This document shows positions 1-5,637 of a stretch of 5,637 bases of DNA, one piece after another. Both the position numbers and the translations under genes were made by a program. The DNA lies in assembly GCA_023451415.1 (NCBI GenBank), contig JAEXZK010000194.1:1-5637 (forward strand). The letters are read 5' to 3'. Position 1 is the first letter of the stretch. Each line of letters opens with the position of its first letter. Below the pieces are notes generated by a model. The model ran no database searches and was not told the origin of the DNA. It saw only the letters and a list, made by a program, of their open reading frames with translations. Origin of the DNA: Bacillota bacterium. Lineage in GTDB: Bacteria > Bacillota > Clostridia > Oscillospirales > Ruminococcaceae.

Positions 1-1049
1 GAGATGGGCAGGCCCTTGGGGTAGGACTGGGGGTAGCCGCCGCTTGCCAGGATGACGCAGCAGGCGCTGTCCCCGCTCCATTCCACCGGGGTCTGAGCCA
101 GGGTGCCCCTGACGGTGGCCTCCATGATGGTCAGCAGGTCGCTTTTGAGCAGGGGGAGGACCACCTGGGTCTCCGGATCGCCGAAGCGGCAGTTGTATTC
201 AATGACCTTGGGGCCCTTGGGGGTGAGCATCAGGCCGAAGTAGAGGCAGCCCTTAAAGGGCCGGCCCTCGGCCTTCATGGCCCGGATGGTGGGCAGGAAT
301 ATCTTCTCCATGCACTCTCCGGCCACGTCGGGGGTGTAGTAGGGGTTGGGGGCGACGGTGCCCATACCCCCGGTGTTGAGGCCCTTGTCGCCGTCCAAGG
401 CCCGTTTGTGGTCCATGGAGGAGACCATGGGGACCACTGTCTCCCCGTCGGTGAAGCTGAGGACGGACACCTCGGGGCCGGTGAGGAACTCCTCGATGAC
501 CACCCGGCTGCCGCTCTGGCCAAAGACCTTGTCCTCCATGATCTCATGGATGGCCTTCTCGGCCTCCTCGCGGGTGCCGCAGATGAGGACGCCCTTGCCC
601 AGGGCCAGGCCGTCGGCCTTGACCACCAAGGGGACGGGGGCTCCCCCGCGGACATATTCCAGGGCCTTGGCGGGGTCGTCAAAGACCTGGTAATCGGCGG
701 TGGGGATGCCGTATTTTTTCATCAGGTCCTTGGAAAAGACCTTGCTGCCTTCGATGATGGCGGCTTTCTTATCGGGCCCAAAGGCGGGGATACCCGCCTC
801 GGCCAAGGCGTCCACCATTCCCAGGCAAAGAGGGTCGTCGGGGGCCACCACCACAAAGTCGATGGCGTGCTCCTTGGCATAGGCCACCACCCCGGGGACG
901 TCGGTGGCGGCCACAGGGGCGCAGACCGCGTCCTGGGCGATGCCGCCGTTGCACGGCAGGGCGTGGATCTCGGTGACGGTGGGGTTTTCTTTCAGCTTGC
1001 GGATGATGGCGTGCTCCCGCCCGCCTCCGCCGACTACCAGCAATTTCAT
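1..1049 (-). CDS. purD: Phosphoribosylamine-glycine ligase (GAR synthetase), partial, 3' end missing
   Basis: PurD joins glycine to 5-phosphoribosylamine using ATP, giving GAR, step 2 of purine synthesis in the cytosol. The visible 349 codons are about four fifths of the usual length (about 420), and the C-terminal domain runs off base 1. Seen in order: the N-terminal nucleotide-fold motif 'VVGGGGREHA' (residues 5-14); 'VVVAPDDPLCLGMVD' (66-80), the counterpart of the usual VVGPEAPL loop; the ATP-grasp lysine loop 'VVKADGLALGKG' (142-153); 'MDHKRALDGDKGLNTGGMGT' (212-231); and the metal-site segment 'EYNCRFGDPETQ' (284-295), holding the expected Glu, Asn and Asp. The ATG is preceded by GGGAGG at 1057-1062, 7 bases away, in the 22-base gap after purH. 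One oddity is 'LPCNGGI' (residues 31-37), where a Cys stands in place of the usual Gly of the PGNxG loop. The reading frame is open throughout, with no frameshift. Confidence 0.96.
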   Translation of the reverse strand, partial: MKLLVVGGGGREHAIIRKLKENPTVTEIHALPCNGGIAQDAVCAPVAATDVPGVVAYAKEHAIDFVVVAPDDPLCLGMVDALAEAGIPAFGPDKKAAIIEGSKVFSKDLMKKYGIPTADYQVFDDPAKALEYVRGGAPVPLVVKADGLALGKGVLICGTREEAEKAIHEIMEDKVFGQSGSRVVIEEFLTGPEVSVLSFTDGETVVPMVSSMDHKRALDGDKGLNTGGMGTVAPNPYYTPDVAGECMEKIFLPTIRAMKAEGRPFKGCLYFGLMLTPKGPKVIEYNCRFGDPETQVVLPLLKSDLLTIMEATVRGTLAQTPVEWSGDSACCVILASGGYPQSYPKGLPI

Positions 1050-1056
1050 TGTTTAT

Positions 1057-1062
1057 CCTCCC
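1057..1062 (-). promoter_or_regulatory. Ribosome binding site of purD
   Basis: The minus strand reads GGGAGG, 7 bases before the purD ATG at 1049-1047, within the 22-base gap that follows the purH stop codon. It supports this ATG, which is also where PurD homology begins. Confidence 0.8.
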
Positions 1063-1071
1063 AGCTATGGC

Positions 1072-2247
1072 TCAGTGATGGAACAGGCGGATGCCGGTGA
1101 AGGCCATGGCCATGCCGTACTTGTCGCAGGTGGCGATGACCTGGTCGTCCCGGATGGAGCCGCCGGGCTCCGCTACATACCGGACGCCGCTGCGGCGGGC
1201 CCGCTCAATGTTGTCGCCAAAGGGGAAGAAGGCGTCGCTGCCCAGGGACACGCCGTCCAGCTTCAGGAGCCACTCCTGCTTTTCCTCGGCGGTGAGGGGT
1301 TCCGGCCGTGTGGCGAAGGTGTCGGCCCAGACATCATCTCCCAGCACGTCCTCGCTCTGGTCGGAGATGTAGACGTCGATGGCGTTGTCCCGGTTGGGGC
1401 GGGCGATGTCGGCCCGGAAGGGGAGGGCCAGGACCTTGGGATGCTGCCGCAGCCACCAGATATCAGCCTTGTTGCCTGCCAGGCGGGTGCAGTGGATGCG
1501 GGACTGCTGGCCCGCGCCCACGCCGATGACCTGGCCGTCCTTGGCGTAGCAGACGGAGTTGGACTGGGTGTACTTGAGGGTGATGAGGCTGAGCACCAGG
1601 TCGATCCTGGCGCTTTGGGGGATCTCTTTGTTGGCGGTGACCACGTTGGAGAGCATGTCCTCGTCGATCTTCAGCTGGTTGCGGCCCTGCTCAAAGGTGA
1701 CGCCAAAGACGTCCTTGTGCTCCACGGGGGCGGGAGTGTAGTCGGGATCTATCCTGACGATGTTGTAGCCGCCCTTCCGCTTGGACTTGAGCACCTCCAG
1801 GGCGTCGGCGTCGTAGCCGGGGGCGATGATGCCGTCGGAGACCTCGTGCTGGATGAGGCGGGCGGTGCTCAGGTCGCAGACGTCAGAGAGGGCGATCCAG
1901 TCGCCGAAGGAGGACATGCGGTCGGCGCCCCGGGCCCGGGCATAGGCGCAAGCCAGGGGGGACAGCTCCCCGTCGCCGGTAAAGTAGATCTTGCGCAGTG
2001 TGTCGCTGAGGGGCAGGCCCACAGCCGCGCCGGCGGGGCTGACGTGCTTGAAGGAGGAGGCGGCGGGCAGGCCGGTGGCGGTCTTTAGTTCTTTTACCAG
2101 CTGCCAGCTGTTGAAGGCGTCCAGGAAGTTGATGTAGCCGGGCTTTCCGTTAAGGACCTCGATGGGGAGCTGGCCCTCTTTCATAAAAATACGGGAAGGC
2201 TTCTGATTGGGGTTGCAGCCATATTTCAGTTCCAGTTGGTTGGCCAT
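1072..2247 (-). CDS. purH: Stand-alone AICAR transformylase (PurH C-terminal domain only, no IMP cyclohydrolase domain)
   Basis: This enzyme transfers the formyl group of 10-formyl-tetrahydrofolate to AICAR, making FAICAR, the second-last step to IMP. The 391-residue protein begins 'MANQLELKYGCNPNQKP', where the transformylase domain of bifunctional PurH starts, so the usual N-terminal cyclohydrolase domain of about 200 residues is absent. Seen: 'INFLDAFNSWQLVKELK' (39-55); the active-site Lys67-His68 in 'SSFKHVSPAGAAVG' (64-77); 'ARARGADRMSSFGDWIALSD' (103-122); 'KYTQSNSVCYAK' (225-236); 'GAGQQSRIHCTRLAG' (244-258); 'SDAFFPF' (337-343); 'PGGSIRDD' (361-368); and the C-terminus 'RLFHH'. From memory these match human ATIC more closely than E. 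coli PurH, including a segment after 'WWLRQHP' that short bacterial forms lack. The frame stays open upstream to an ATG ending at 2394, but that extension lies over purO and resembles nothing, while the chosen ATG has a strong RBS. The missing activity is presumably supplied by the purO-type gene just upstream. Confidence 0.95.
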   Translation of the reverse strand: MANQLELKYGCNPNQKPSRIFMKEGQLPIEVLNGKPGYINFLDAFNSWQLVKELKTATGLPAASSFKHVSPAGAAVGLPLSDTLRKIYFTGDGELSPLACAYARARGADRMSSFGDWIALSDVCDLSTARLIQHEVSDGIIAPGYDADALEVLKSKRKGGYNIVRIDPDYTPAPVEHKDVFGVTFEQGRNQLKIDEDMLSNVVTANKEIPQSARIDLVLSLITLKYTQSNSVCYAKDGQVIGVGAGQQSRIHCTRLAGNKADIWWLRQHPKVLALPFRADIARPNRDNAIDVYISDQSEDVLGDDVWADTFATRPEPLTAEEKQEWLLKLDGVSLGSDAFFPFGDNIERARRSGVRYVAEPGGSIRDDQVIATCDKYGMAMAFTGIRLFHH

Positions 2248-2254
2248 GGGTGCG

Positions 2255-2261
2255 CTCCTTT
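2255..2261 (-). promoter_or_regulatory. Ribosome binding site of purH (decides the start)
   Basis: The minus strand reads AAAGGAG here, 7 bases before the ATG at 2247-2245. It lies in the only sizeable intergenic gap of the operon. This supports the short 391-residue product over the longer open frame that begins inside purO. Confidence 0.85.
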
Positions 2262-2277
2262 CGGTTTTGTGGATATG

Positions 2278-2297
2278 GGGGCCGGGGGTCAGGCCCC
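2278..2297 (-). other. GC-only hairpin spanning the purO stop codon
   Basis: On the minus strand GGGGCC (2297-2292) can pair with GGCCCC (2283-2278) around an 8-base loop, TGACCCCC, which contains the purO stop codon. No T-run follows (the next bases are CATATCCACAAAACC), so it does not look like an intrinsic terminator. It may slightly slow or protect the transcript between purO and purH, or be a chance product of GC-rich sequence. Confidence 0.35.
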
Positions 2298-3011
2298 GTG
2301 TTTGTTGATGATGCGGGTATCCGCCTCGCCGGTGGCAAGGTCGATGTACCGCACAAAGAGGGAGACCTTGTTGCCGCTGTCCAGGCTTTCCCAAAGGGCG
2401 GCGGTGAAGGCGTCGATGTCCCCCTCCAGGGCTACCCGCTCCGGCTCCCCTTCAAAGGAGGGGATGGGGCTGCCGTCGCACTTGTAGGTGTGGAGGAAGC
2501 GGCCCTCCCCAGCGGGGAGGCCGGGGTAATCGAAGAACTGCCGCTGGACAAAATCCCCGTTGCCGTCGGCGCTCTTGAGGATGGACATCTGCATCTCAAA
2601 GTCCTGCTCCTTGTGGAGCCAGGTGACCAGGCCGGAGATGCGGGGGGTCCAGTTGGGGCCGTCGGGCTCAAAGGTCCGGGCCCGCAGGGCCTCCTCAAAC
2701 TCCCCGCCGCAGTCCATGACGTCATAGATGGTGTCCGTCTGGTCGCCGTTGGTGACGATGGTCAGGTTCTCCAACTCCCGGACGGGGTGGTAGATGATGA
2801 GGGAGGGGTCGGTCATCTTGGAGGGGTCGTGGGCCTGGGTGCGGATGCCGTCCTCGGTCTCCACAAAGACCCGGTTGCGGCTGTTCTCGCTGCGGCCCAT
2901 GATGAAGTAGGCGATGACGGCGCTTTTGCCGTCGCCGCTTTTGCCGATGACAATGCCCCGGCCGGGGTAGCTGTTGCCCCGCAGCAGGGCCATGATATCC
3001 TGTTTTTCCAT
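2289..3011 (-). CDS. purO: IMP cyclohydrolase, PurO type
   Basis: This gene probably closes the ring of FAICAR to give IMP, the last step of the pathway. The 240-residue protein is unrelated to the cyclohydrolase domain of PurH. It resembles the IMP cyclohydrolase family first characterised in archaea (PurO, Ntn-hydrolase-like fold). Compared with archaeal PurO from memory: 'NSYPGRGIVIGKSGDGK' (13-29) matches the N-terminal 'YLGRILAVG' strand; 'GRSENSRNRVF' (39-49) matches 'SSRSFPNR'; 'LTIVTNGDQTDTIYDVM' (83-99) matches 'AVVSNGSHTDTIADKV'; and 'NWTPRISGLV' (120-129) matches 'NTPRIAA'. It is longer than archaeal PurO (about 200 residues), with an extra C-terminal segment ending 'ATGEADTRIINKHGA'. 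There is no signal peptide or membrane segment. The ATG is 3 bases after the purN stop, with GAGGAGG 8 bases upstream; Met7 is an alternative but less well-placed start. Its position directly before a purH lacking this activity strongly supports the assignment. The catalytic function itself is inferred. Confidence 0.88.
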   Translation of the reverse strand: MEKQDIMALLRGNSYPGRGIVIGKSGDGKSAVIAYFIMGRSENSRNRVFVETEDGIRTQAHDPSKMTDPSLIIYHPVRELENLTIVTNGDQTDTIYDVMDCGGEFEEALRARTFEPDGPNWTPRISGLVTWLHKEQDFEMQMSILKSADGNGDFVQRQFFDYPGLPAGEGRFLHTYKCDGSPIPSFEGEPERVALEGDIDAFTAALWESLDSGNKVSLFVRYIDLATGEADTRIINKHGA

Positions 3012-3014
3012 GGT

Positions 3015-3629
3015 TTATGCCTCCTCTTTCCGCTTGTCCCTGAGCTCCCGGCAGCACAGCTCCAGGGCCCGGGGCAGGATCTGCCATTCCGCCTCTTCCA
3101 TCACCCGCTTCTGAAGGGTCTCGGCGGTGTCGTCCTCCCGGATGTCCACCGCCTTCTGGAAAAGGATGCGGCCGCCGTCGGTGATCTCGTTGACCAGGTG
3201 CACCGTGGCGCCGGTGACCTTGACGCCCCGGTCCAGGGCTGCCTGGTGGACCTTGAGGCCATAGAAGCCGTCCCCGCAGAAGGCGGGGATGAGGCTGGGA
3301 TGAACGTTGATGATCCTGTCCCGGTAAGCGGCCAGGATATCGGGCCCCAGGATGCAGAGGAACCCGGCCAGGACCACAAAGTCGATCCTGTGGTCCCGGA
3401 GGACATCCAGCAGGGCCTTGTCAAAGTCCCGGGGGTCGGTGTAATCGGCCCGGCGCACCACGCAGTGGGGGATGCCCGCCCCGGCGGCCCGCTCCAGGGC
3501 ATGGACCCCGGACTTGCTGGACACCACCAGGGACAGCTCCCCGCTGGGGATCCTGCCGGCGGCCTTGGCGTCAAGGATGGCCTGGAGGTTGGTGCCGCCT
3601 CCGGAGACCAGTACGGCTACCTTTACCAC
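3015..3629 (-). CDS. purN: Phosphoribosylglycinamide formyltransferase (GAR transformylase)
   Basis: PurN moves the formyl group of 10-formyl-tetrahydrofolate onto GAR to make FGAR, step 3 of the pathway, in the cytosol. The 204-residue product has the usual family length. Seen: the N-terminal phosphate loop '[14 protein letters not shown]' (6-19); '[14 protein letters not shown]' (83-96), lining the folate site; the catalytic Asn108 and His110 in '[18 protein letters not shown]' (107-124); and the catalytic Asp151 in '[13 protein letters not shown]' (146-158). These correspond to the Asn-His-Asp triad of E. coli PurN. The start is taken as GTG at 3629-3627, giving '[12 protein letters not shown]'. 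The frame is open further upstream, but that part overlaps purM and encodes an Arg/Gly-rich stretch with no family resemblance. The start lies inside the end of purM (7-base overlap), with only a short GGAG 2 bases ahead of it, so translation is probably coupled to purM. The last codons also serve as the RBS of purO. Confidence 0.94.
   Translation of the reverse strand: MVKVAVLVSGGGTNLQAILDAKAAGRIPSGELSLVVSSKSGVHALERAAGAGIPHCVVRRADYTDPRDFDKALLDVLRDHRIDFVVLAGFLCILGPDILAAYRDRIINVHPSLIPAFCGDGFYGLKVHQAALDRGVKVTGATVHLVNEITDGGRILFQKAVDIREDDTAETLQKRVMEEAEWQILPRALELCCRELRDKRKEEA
3020..3026 (-). promoter_or_regulatory. Ribosome binding site of purO inside the purN 3' end
   Basis: The minus strand reads GAGGAGG, 8 bases before the purO ATG. 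The same bases encode the final Glu-Glu-Ala of PurN, so one stretch serves as both codons and a translation signal. This fits tight coupling of the two genes. Confidence 0.85.
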
Positions 3630-4657
3630 AGCTCCACACCGCCTTCGCCCTTGACCACCTCGCCCATGATATAGGCGTCCACGCCCTGGTCCCGGAGGAT
3701 CCGGACAGCCTTGTCGGCGGCGGCGGCGGCCACGGTGACGCACATGCCCACGCCCATGTTGAAGGTGTTGAACATATCCCGCTCAGGGATGTTCCCCGTC
3801 CTCTGGATGAGGCCGAAGAGGGGCGGGGTCTGTACCTTTGCTTTTTCGATCCGGGCGGTAAAGCCGGGGGCCAGGGCCCGGGGGATGTTCTCATAGAAGC
3901 CGCCGCCGGTGATGTGGCTGACGGCGGAAACGTCCGCCTGCTCCAGCAGGGCAAGGATGGGCTTTACATAGATCCGCGTGGGCTCCAGCAGGGCTTCGCC
4001 CAGGGTGCGGCCCAGCTCGTCAACACGGCGGTCCAGGCCACCCTTTTCCACGTCAAAGACCTTGCGCACCAGGGAGAAGCCGTTGGAATGGACGCCGGAG
4101 GAGGGCAGGGCGATGAGGGCGTCTCCCGCCTTCATCCGGGTGTTGTCCAGGATCTTGTCCTTGTCCACCACACCCACGGTAAAGCCCGCCAGGTCGTACT
4201 CATCCACGGGGTAAAAGCCGGGCATCTCGGCGGTCTCACCGCCGATGAGGGCGCAGCCCGCCTGGACGCAGCCCTCGGCCACGCCGGAGACGATCTGGGC
4301 CACCCGCTCGGGGATGTTCTTGCCCACGGCCACATAGTCCAGGAAAATAAGGGGCTTTGCGCCGCAGCAGATGACGTCGTTGACGCACATGGCCACGCAG
4401 TCGATGCCCACGGTGTCGTGCTTGTCCATGAGGAAGGCCAGCTTCAGCTTGGTGCCCACGCCGTCGGTGCCGGAGCAGAGCACCGGCTTCTGGATGCCGG
4501 TCATATCCAGCTCAAAAAGGCCGCCGAAGCCGCCCAGCCCCCCGATGGCGCCGGAGGTCATGGTGCGGGCCACATGGGCCTTCATCAGCTCCACGGCCCG
4601 GTAGCCGGCGGTGATGTCCACACCGGCCGCTTTATAGCTTGCGCTCTCGCTTTTCAT
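3623..4657 (-). CDS. purM: Phosphoribosylformylglycinamidine cyclo-ligase (AIR synthetase)
   Basis: PurM uses ATP to close the imidazole ring of FGAM, giving AIR, step 5 of the pathway, as a soluble cytosolic enzyme. The 344 residues match the usual length of about 345. Seen in order: '[12 protein letters not shown]' (7-18), the typical N-terminal signature; the nucleotide loop '[13 protein letters not shown]' (62-74); '[18 protein letters not shown]' (91-108); '[11 protein letters not shown]' (139-149); 'DLAGFTVG' (155-162); '[14 protein letters not shown]' (185-198); '[10 protein letters not shown]' (224-233); '[13 protein letters not shown]' (248-260); and 'FNMGVGM' (299-305). All family landmarks are present. 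The ATG overlaps the purF stop as ATGA (4657-4654), with GAGGAGG 7 bases upstream. Its 3' end overlaps the purN start by 7 bases. A run of five Ala codons, all GCC, lies at residues 310-314. Confidence 0.97.
   Translation of the reverse strand: MKSESASYKAAGVDITAGYRAVELMKAHVARTMTSGAIGGLGGFGGLFELDMTGIQKPVLCSGTDGVGTKLKLAFLMDKHDTVGIDCVAMCVNDVICCGAKPLIFLDYVAVGKNIPERVAQIVSGVAEGCVQAGCALIGGETAEMPGFYPVDEYDLAGFTVGVVDKDKILDNTRMKAGDALIALPSSGVHSNGFSLVRKVFDVEKGGLDRRVDELGRTLGEALLEPTRIYVKPILALLEQADVSAVSHITGGGFYENIPRALAPGFTARIEKAKVQTPPLFGLIQRTGNIPERDMFNTFNMGVGMCVTVAAAAADKAVRILRDQGVDAYIMGEVVKGEGGVELW
3716..3730 (-). repeat. Short trinucleotide run (GCC)5 within purM
   Basis: Five consecutive GCC codons encode Ala310-Ala314 of PurM, just after the 'FNMGVGM' motif. 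This is an in-frame simple repeat. Alanine in this helix is plausible and the run is most easily explained by GC-rich codon choice. Confidence 0.6.
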
Positions 4658-5637
4658 GCCTTGTCCTCCTCTGCTTTGCTGCTCAGTTTTTGTTCAAATT
4701 TGGACTTCTGGGCCTTGGCCGGAGGCGGGGTGGGGTAGTCGCCGGTAAAGCACCCGGTGCAGAAGCCGCAGCTGCTCCGGTCCGCCAGCTTGTCCAGATA
4801 GTCCACGTTGAGATAGCCCAGGGAATCCACGCCGATGATCTCCCGGATCTCCTCGATGGTGTGGTTGTGGGCGATGAGGTTGTCGGTGGAGTCGATGTCG
4901 GTGCCAAAGTAGCAGGGATACAGGAAGGGGGGCGCGGAGAGCCGGACGTGGACCTCCTTGGCCCCGGCGTCCCGGAGCAGGCGCACGATCCGGGCGATGG
5001 TGGTGCCCCGGACGATGCTGTCGTCCACCAGGATGACCCGCTTGCCCGCCACGGTGGAGGCAACGGTGTTCAGTTTGATGCGCACCGCGTTCTCCCGCTG
5101 CTTCTGGCTGGGCTGGATGAAGGTACGGCCAACGTACTTGTTTTTGATGAAGCCCACGCCGTAGGGGATGCCGCTCTGCTTGGCATAGCCCAGGGCGGCG
5201 TCCAGCCCCGAATCGGGCACGCCGATGACCACGTCGGCCTGGACGGGGTGCTCCAGGGCCAGGAAGGCCCCCGCCCTCTGCCGGGCGATATGGACGCAGG
5301 AGCCGTCGATGACCGAGTCGGGCCGCGCGAAGTAAATAAACTCAAAGATGCAGGCGGCGGTTTTTTCCTGGCAGTGGCTCAGGTCGCTTTCCAGCCCCTT
5401 GTCGCTGATGACCACGATCTCGCCGGGGCGGACGTCCCGGAGGAAGGTGGCGCCGATGCTGTCCAGGGCGCAGCTCTCGCTGGCCACCACATAGCCCTCC
5501 CCCAGCCGCCCGATGCACAGGGGCCGGAAGCCAAAGGGGTCCCGGACGGCTATGAGCTTGGCGGGGCTCATGACCACCAGAGAATATGCCCCTTTGATCT
5601 TATCCATGGCGCGGCCGATGGCCGCCTGGATGGAGGG
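4654..5637 (-). CDS. purF: Amidophosphoribosyltransferase (glutamine PRPP amidotransferase), partial, 5' end missing
   Basis: PurF makes 5-phosphoribosylamine from PRPP and glutamine, the committed first step and normally the feedback-controlled one. The visible 327 residues are the end of the glutaminase domain and the whole phosphoribosyltransferase domain; the N-terminal catalytic Cys and any propeptide lie beyond base 5637. Seen (numbering from the first visible residue): '[11 protein letters not shown]' (15-25) and 'RDPFGFRPL' (32-40) of the glutaminase domain; 'IYFARPDS' (101-108); 'GVPDSG' (139-144); '[17 protein letters not shown]' (162-178), the flexible PRPP loop; and the PRPP motif '[13 protein letters not shown]' (201-213). 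Cys96, Cys242, Cys290 and Cys293 ('CGFC') match the four Fe-S ligands of the Bacillus subtilis enzyme, so this is the iron-sulfur type. The C-terminus is a charged, Pro/Lys-rich tail after 'FTGDYPT'. The ORF could be misread as starting at the Met ending at 5607, but family homology continues upstream ('[10 protein letters not shown]'). Confidence 0.96.
   Translation of the reverse strand, partial: PSIQAAIGRAMDKIKGAYSLVVMSPAKLIAVRDPFGFRPLCIGRLGEGYVVASESCALDSIGATFLRDVRPGEIVVISDKGLESDLSHCQEKTAACIFEFIYFARPDSVIDGSCVHIARQRAGAFLALEHPVQADVVIGVPDSGLDAALGYAKQSGIPYGVGFIKNKYVGRTFIQPSQKQRENAVRIKLNTVASTVAGKRVILVDDSIVRGTTIARIVRLLRDAGAKEVHVRLSAPPFLYPCYFGTDIDSTDNLIAHNHTIEEIREIIGVDSLGYLNVDYLDKLADRSSCGFCTGCFTGDYPTPPPAKAQKSKFEQKLSSKAEEDKA
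4665..4671 (-). promoter_or_regulatory. Ribosome binding site of purM inside the purF 3' end
   Basis: The minus strand reads GAGGAGG, 7 bases before the purM ATG. The bases also encode Glu-Glu in the PurF tail ('AEEDKA'). Together with the ATGA stop/start overlap at 4654-4657 this indicates translational coupling of purF and purM. Confidence 0.85.

Larger units (their letters stand above)
1..5637 (-). other. Purine biosynthesis operon purF-purM-purN-purO-purH-purD
   Basis: Six genes, all on the minus strand, encode enzymes of one pathway from PRPP to IMP. Junctions are tight: purF/purM overlap by 4 bases, purM/purN overlap by 7, purN/purO are 3 bases apart, purO/purH 41 bases and purH/purD 22 bases. 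There is no room for internal promoters of ordinary size or for a convincing terminator, so co-transcription is the simplest reading. The promoter and any purine-responsive leader (riboswitch or PurR-type site) would lie upstream of purF, outside the window. Both terminal genes run off the edges. Confidence 0.95.

Noticed and set aside
1050..1071. Promoter, riboswitch or small RNA in the gaps between genes
   Set aside because: All gaps are 41 bases or shorter and hold only ribosome binding sites. I see no -35/-10 pair or aptamer-like structure. Any purine-responsive leader would be upstream of purF, outside the window.
408..1100. Plus-strand open frame of 230 codons opposite purD
   Set aside because: Its composition is typical of the antisense of purD ('GGGDAV', 'GGHHHK'), it has no family resemblance, and it lies fully over a well-supported gene.
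904..2088. Plus-strand open frame of 394 codons opposite purH and the 5' end of purD
   Set aside because: It is antisense to purH across its length, has low-complexity Gly/Val/Asp composition, has no convincing RBS and crosses a gene boundary. It is a GC-driven shadow.
2278..2297. Intrinsic terminator between purO and purH
   Set aside because: There is a GC stem but no T-run after it, and the operon continues with purH and purD, so termination here would be unexpected.
2248..2394. Longer purH start at the ATG ending at 2394 (440-residue product)
   Set aside because: The extra 49 residues overlap purO in another frame, resemble no transformylase sequence, and ignore the strong RBS at 2255-2261.
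2250..3674. Plus-strand open frame of 474 codons opposite purO and purN
   Set aside because: It is antisense to two clear genes and rich in Gly, Val, Ala, Asp and Leu with no recognisable motif. Such shadows are expected where codons end mostly in G or C.
3914..4738. Plus-strand open frame of 274 codons opposite purM and the purF end
   Set aside because: It is rich in His, Gly, Ala and Val, has no motif, and covers a purM whose every family landmark is intact on the other strand.
1..5637. Mobile elements, CRISPR arrays, tRNA or rRNA genes, defence or biosynthetic cassettes
   Set aside because: I saw no inverted repeats flanking genes, no spaced direct repeats, no tRNA-like cloverleaf and no foreign gene. 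Coding density is almost complete with purine genes.

Overview
The window is a single minus-strand run of de novo purine biosynthesis genes, with no other locus visible. In transcription order (high to low coordinates) they are: purF (5' end cut off by the window), purM, purN, a purO-type IMP cyclohydrolase, a stand-alone AICAR transformylase (the purH C-terminal domain only), and purD (3' end cut off). Genes overlap or lie 3 to 41 bases apart, so this is almost certainly one operon whose promoter lies beyond base 5637. No stretch longer than 41 bases is non-coding.

The DNA is GC-rich and codons mostly end in G or C. The proteins resemble those of Clostridia: a Bacillus-type PurF with Fe-S cysteines, PurN with an 'AFCGDGFYG' loop, and PurD with 'APDDPL'. 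My best guess, from remembered family features and not from a search, is a GC-rich gut clostridium of the Oscillospiraceae type (Flavonifractor/Oscillibacter-like).

The genes cover step 1 (PurF, PRPP to phosphoribosylamine), step 2 (PurD, to GAR), step 3 (PurN, to FGAR), step 5 (PurM, FGAM to AIR), and the last two steps (AICAR to FAICAR, FAICAR to IMP). Genes for the FGAM synthetase, AIR carboxylation, SAICAR synthetase and lyase steps are not in view.

The most notable feature is how the last two steps are encoded. Most bacteria use one bifunctional PurH. Here the AICAR transformylase starts directly at its own domain with no IMP cyclohydrolase domain. The gene just upstream encodes an unrelated cyclohydrolase of the family known from archaea (PurO). 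The transformylase also matches my recollection of the C-terminal part of the human enzyme (ATIC) much better than E. coli PurH. This arrangement is probably already present in databases for related Clostridia, so I regard it as unusual rather than certainly new. I found no evidence of an undescribed system such as a mobile element, defence locus, CRISPR array or novel RNA.
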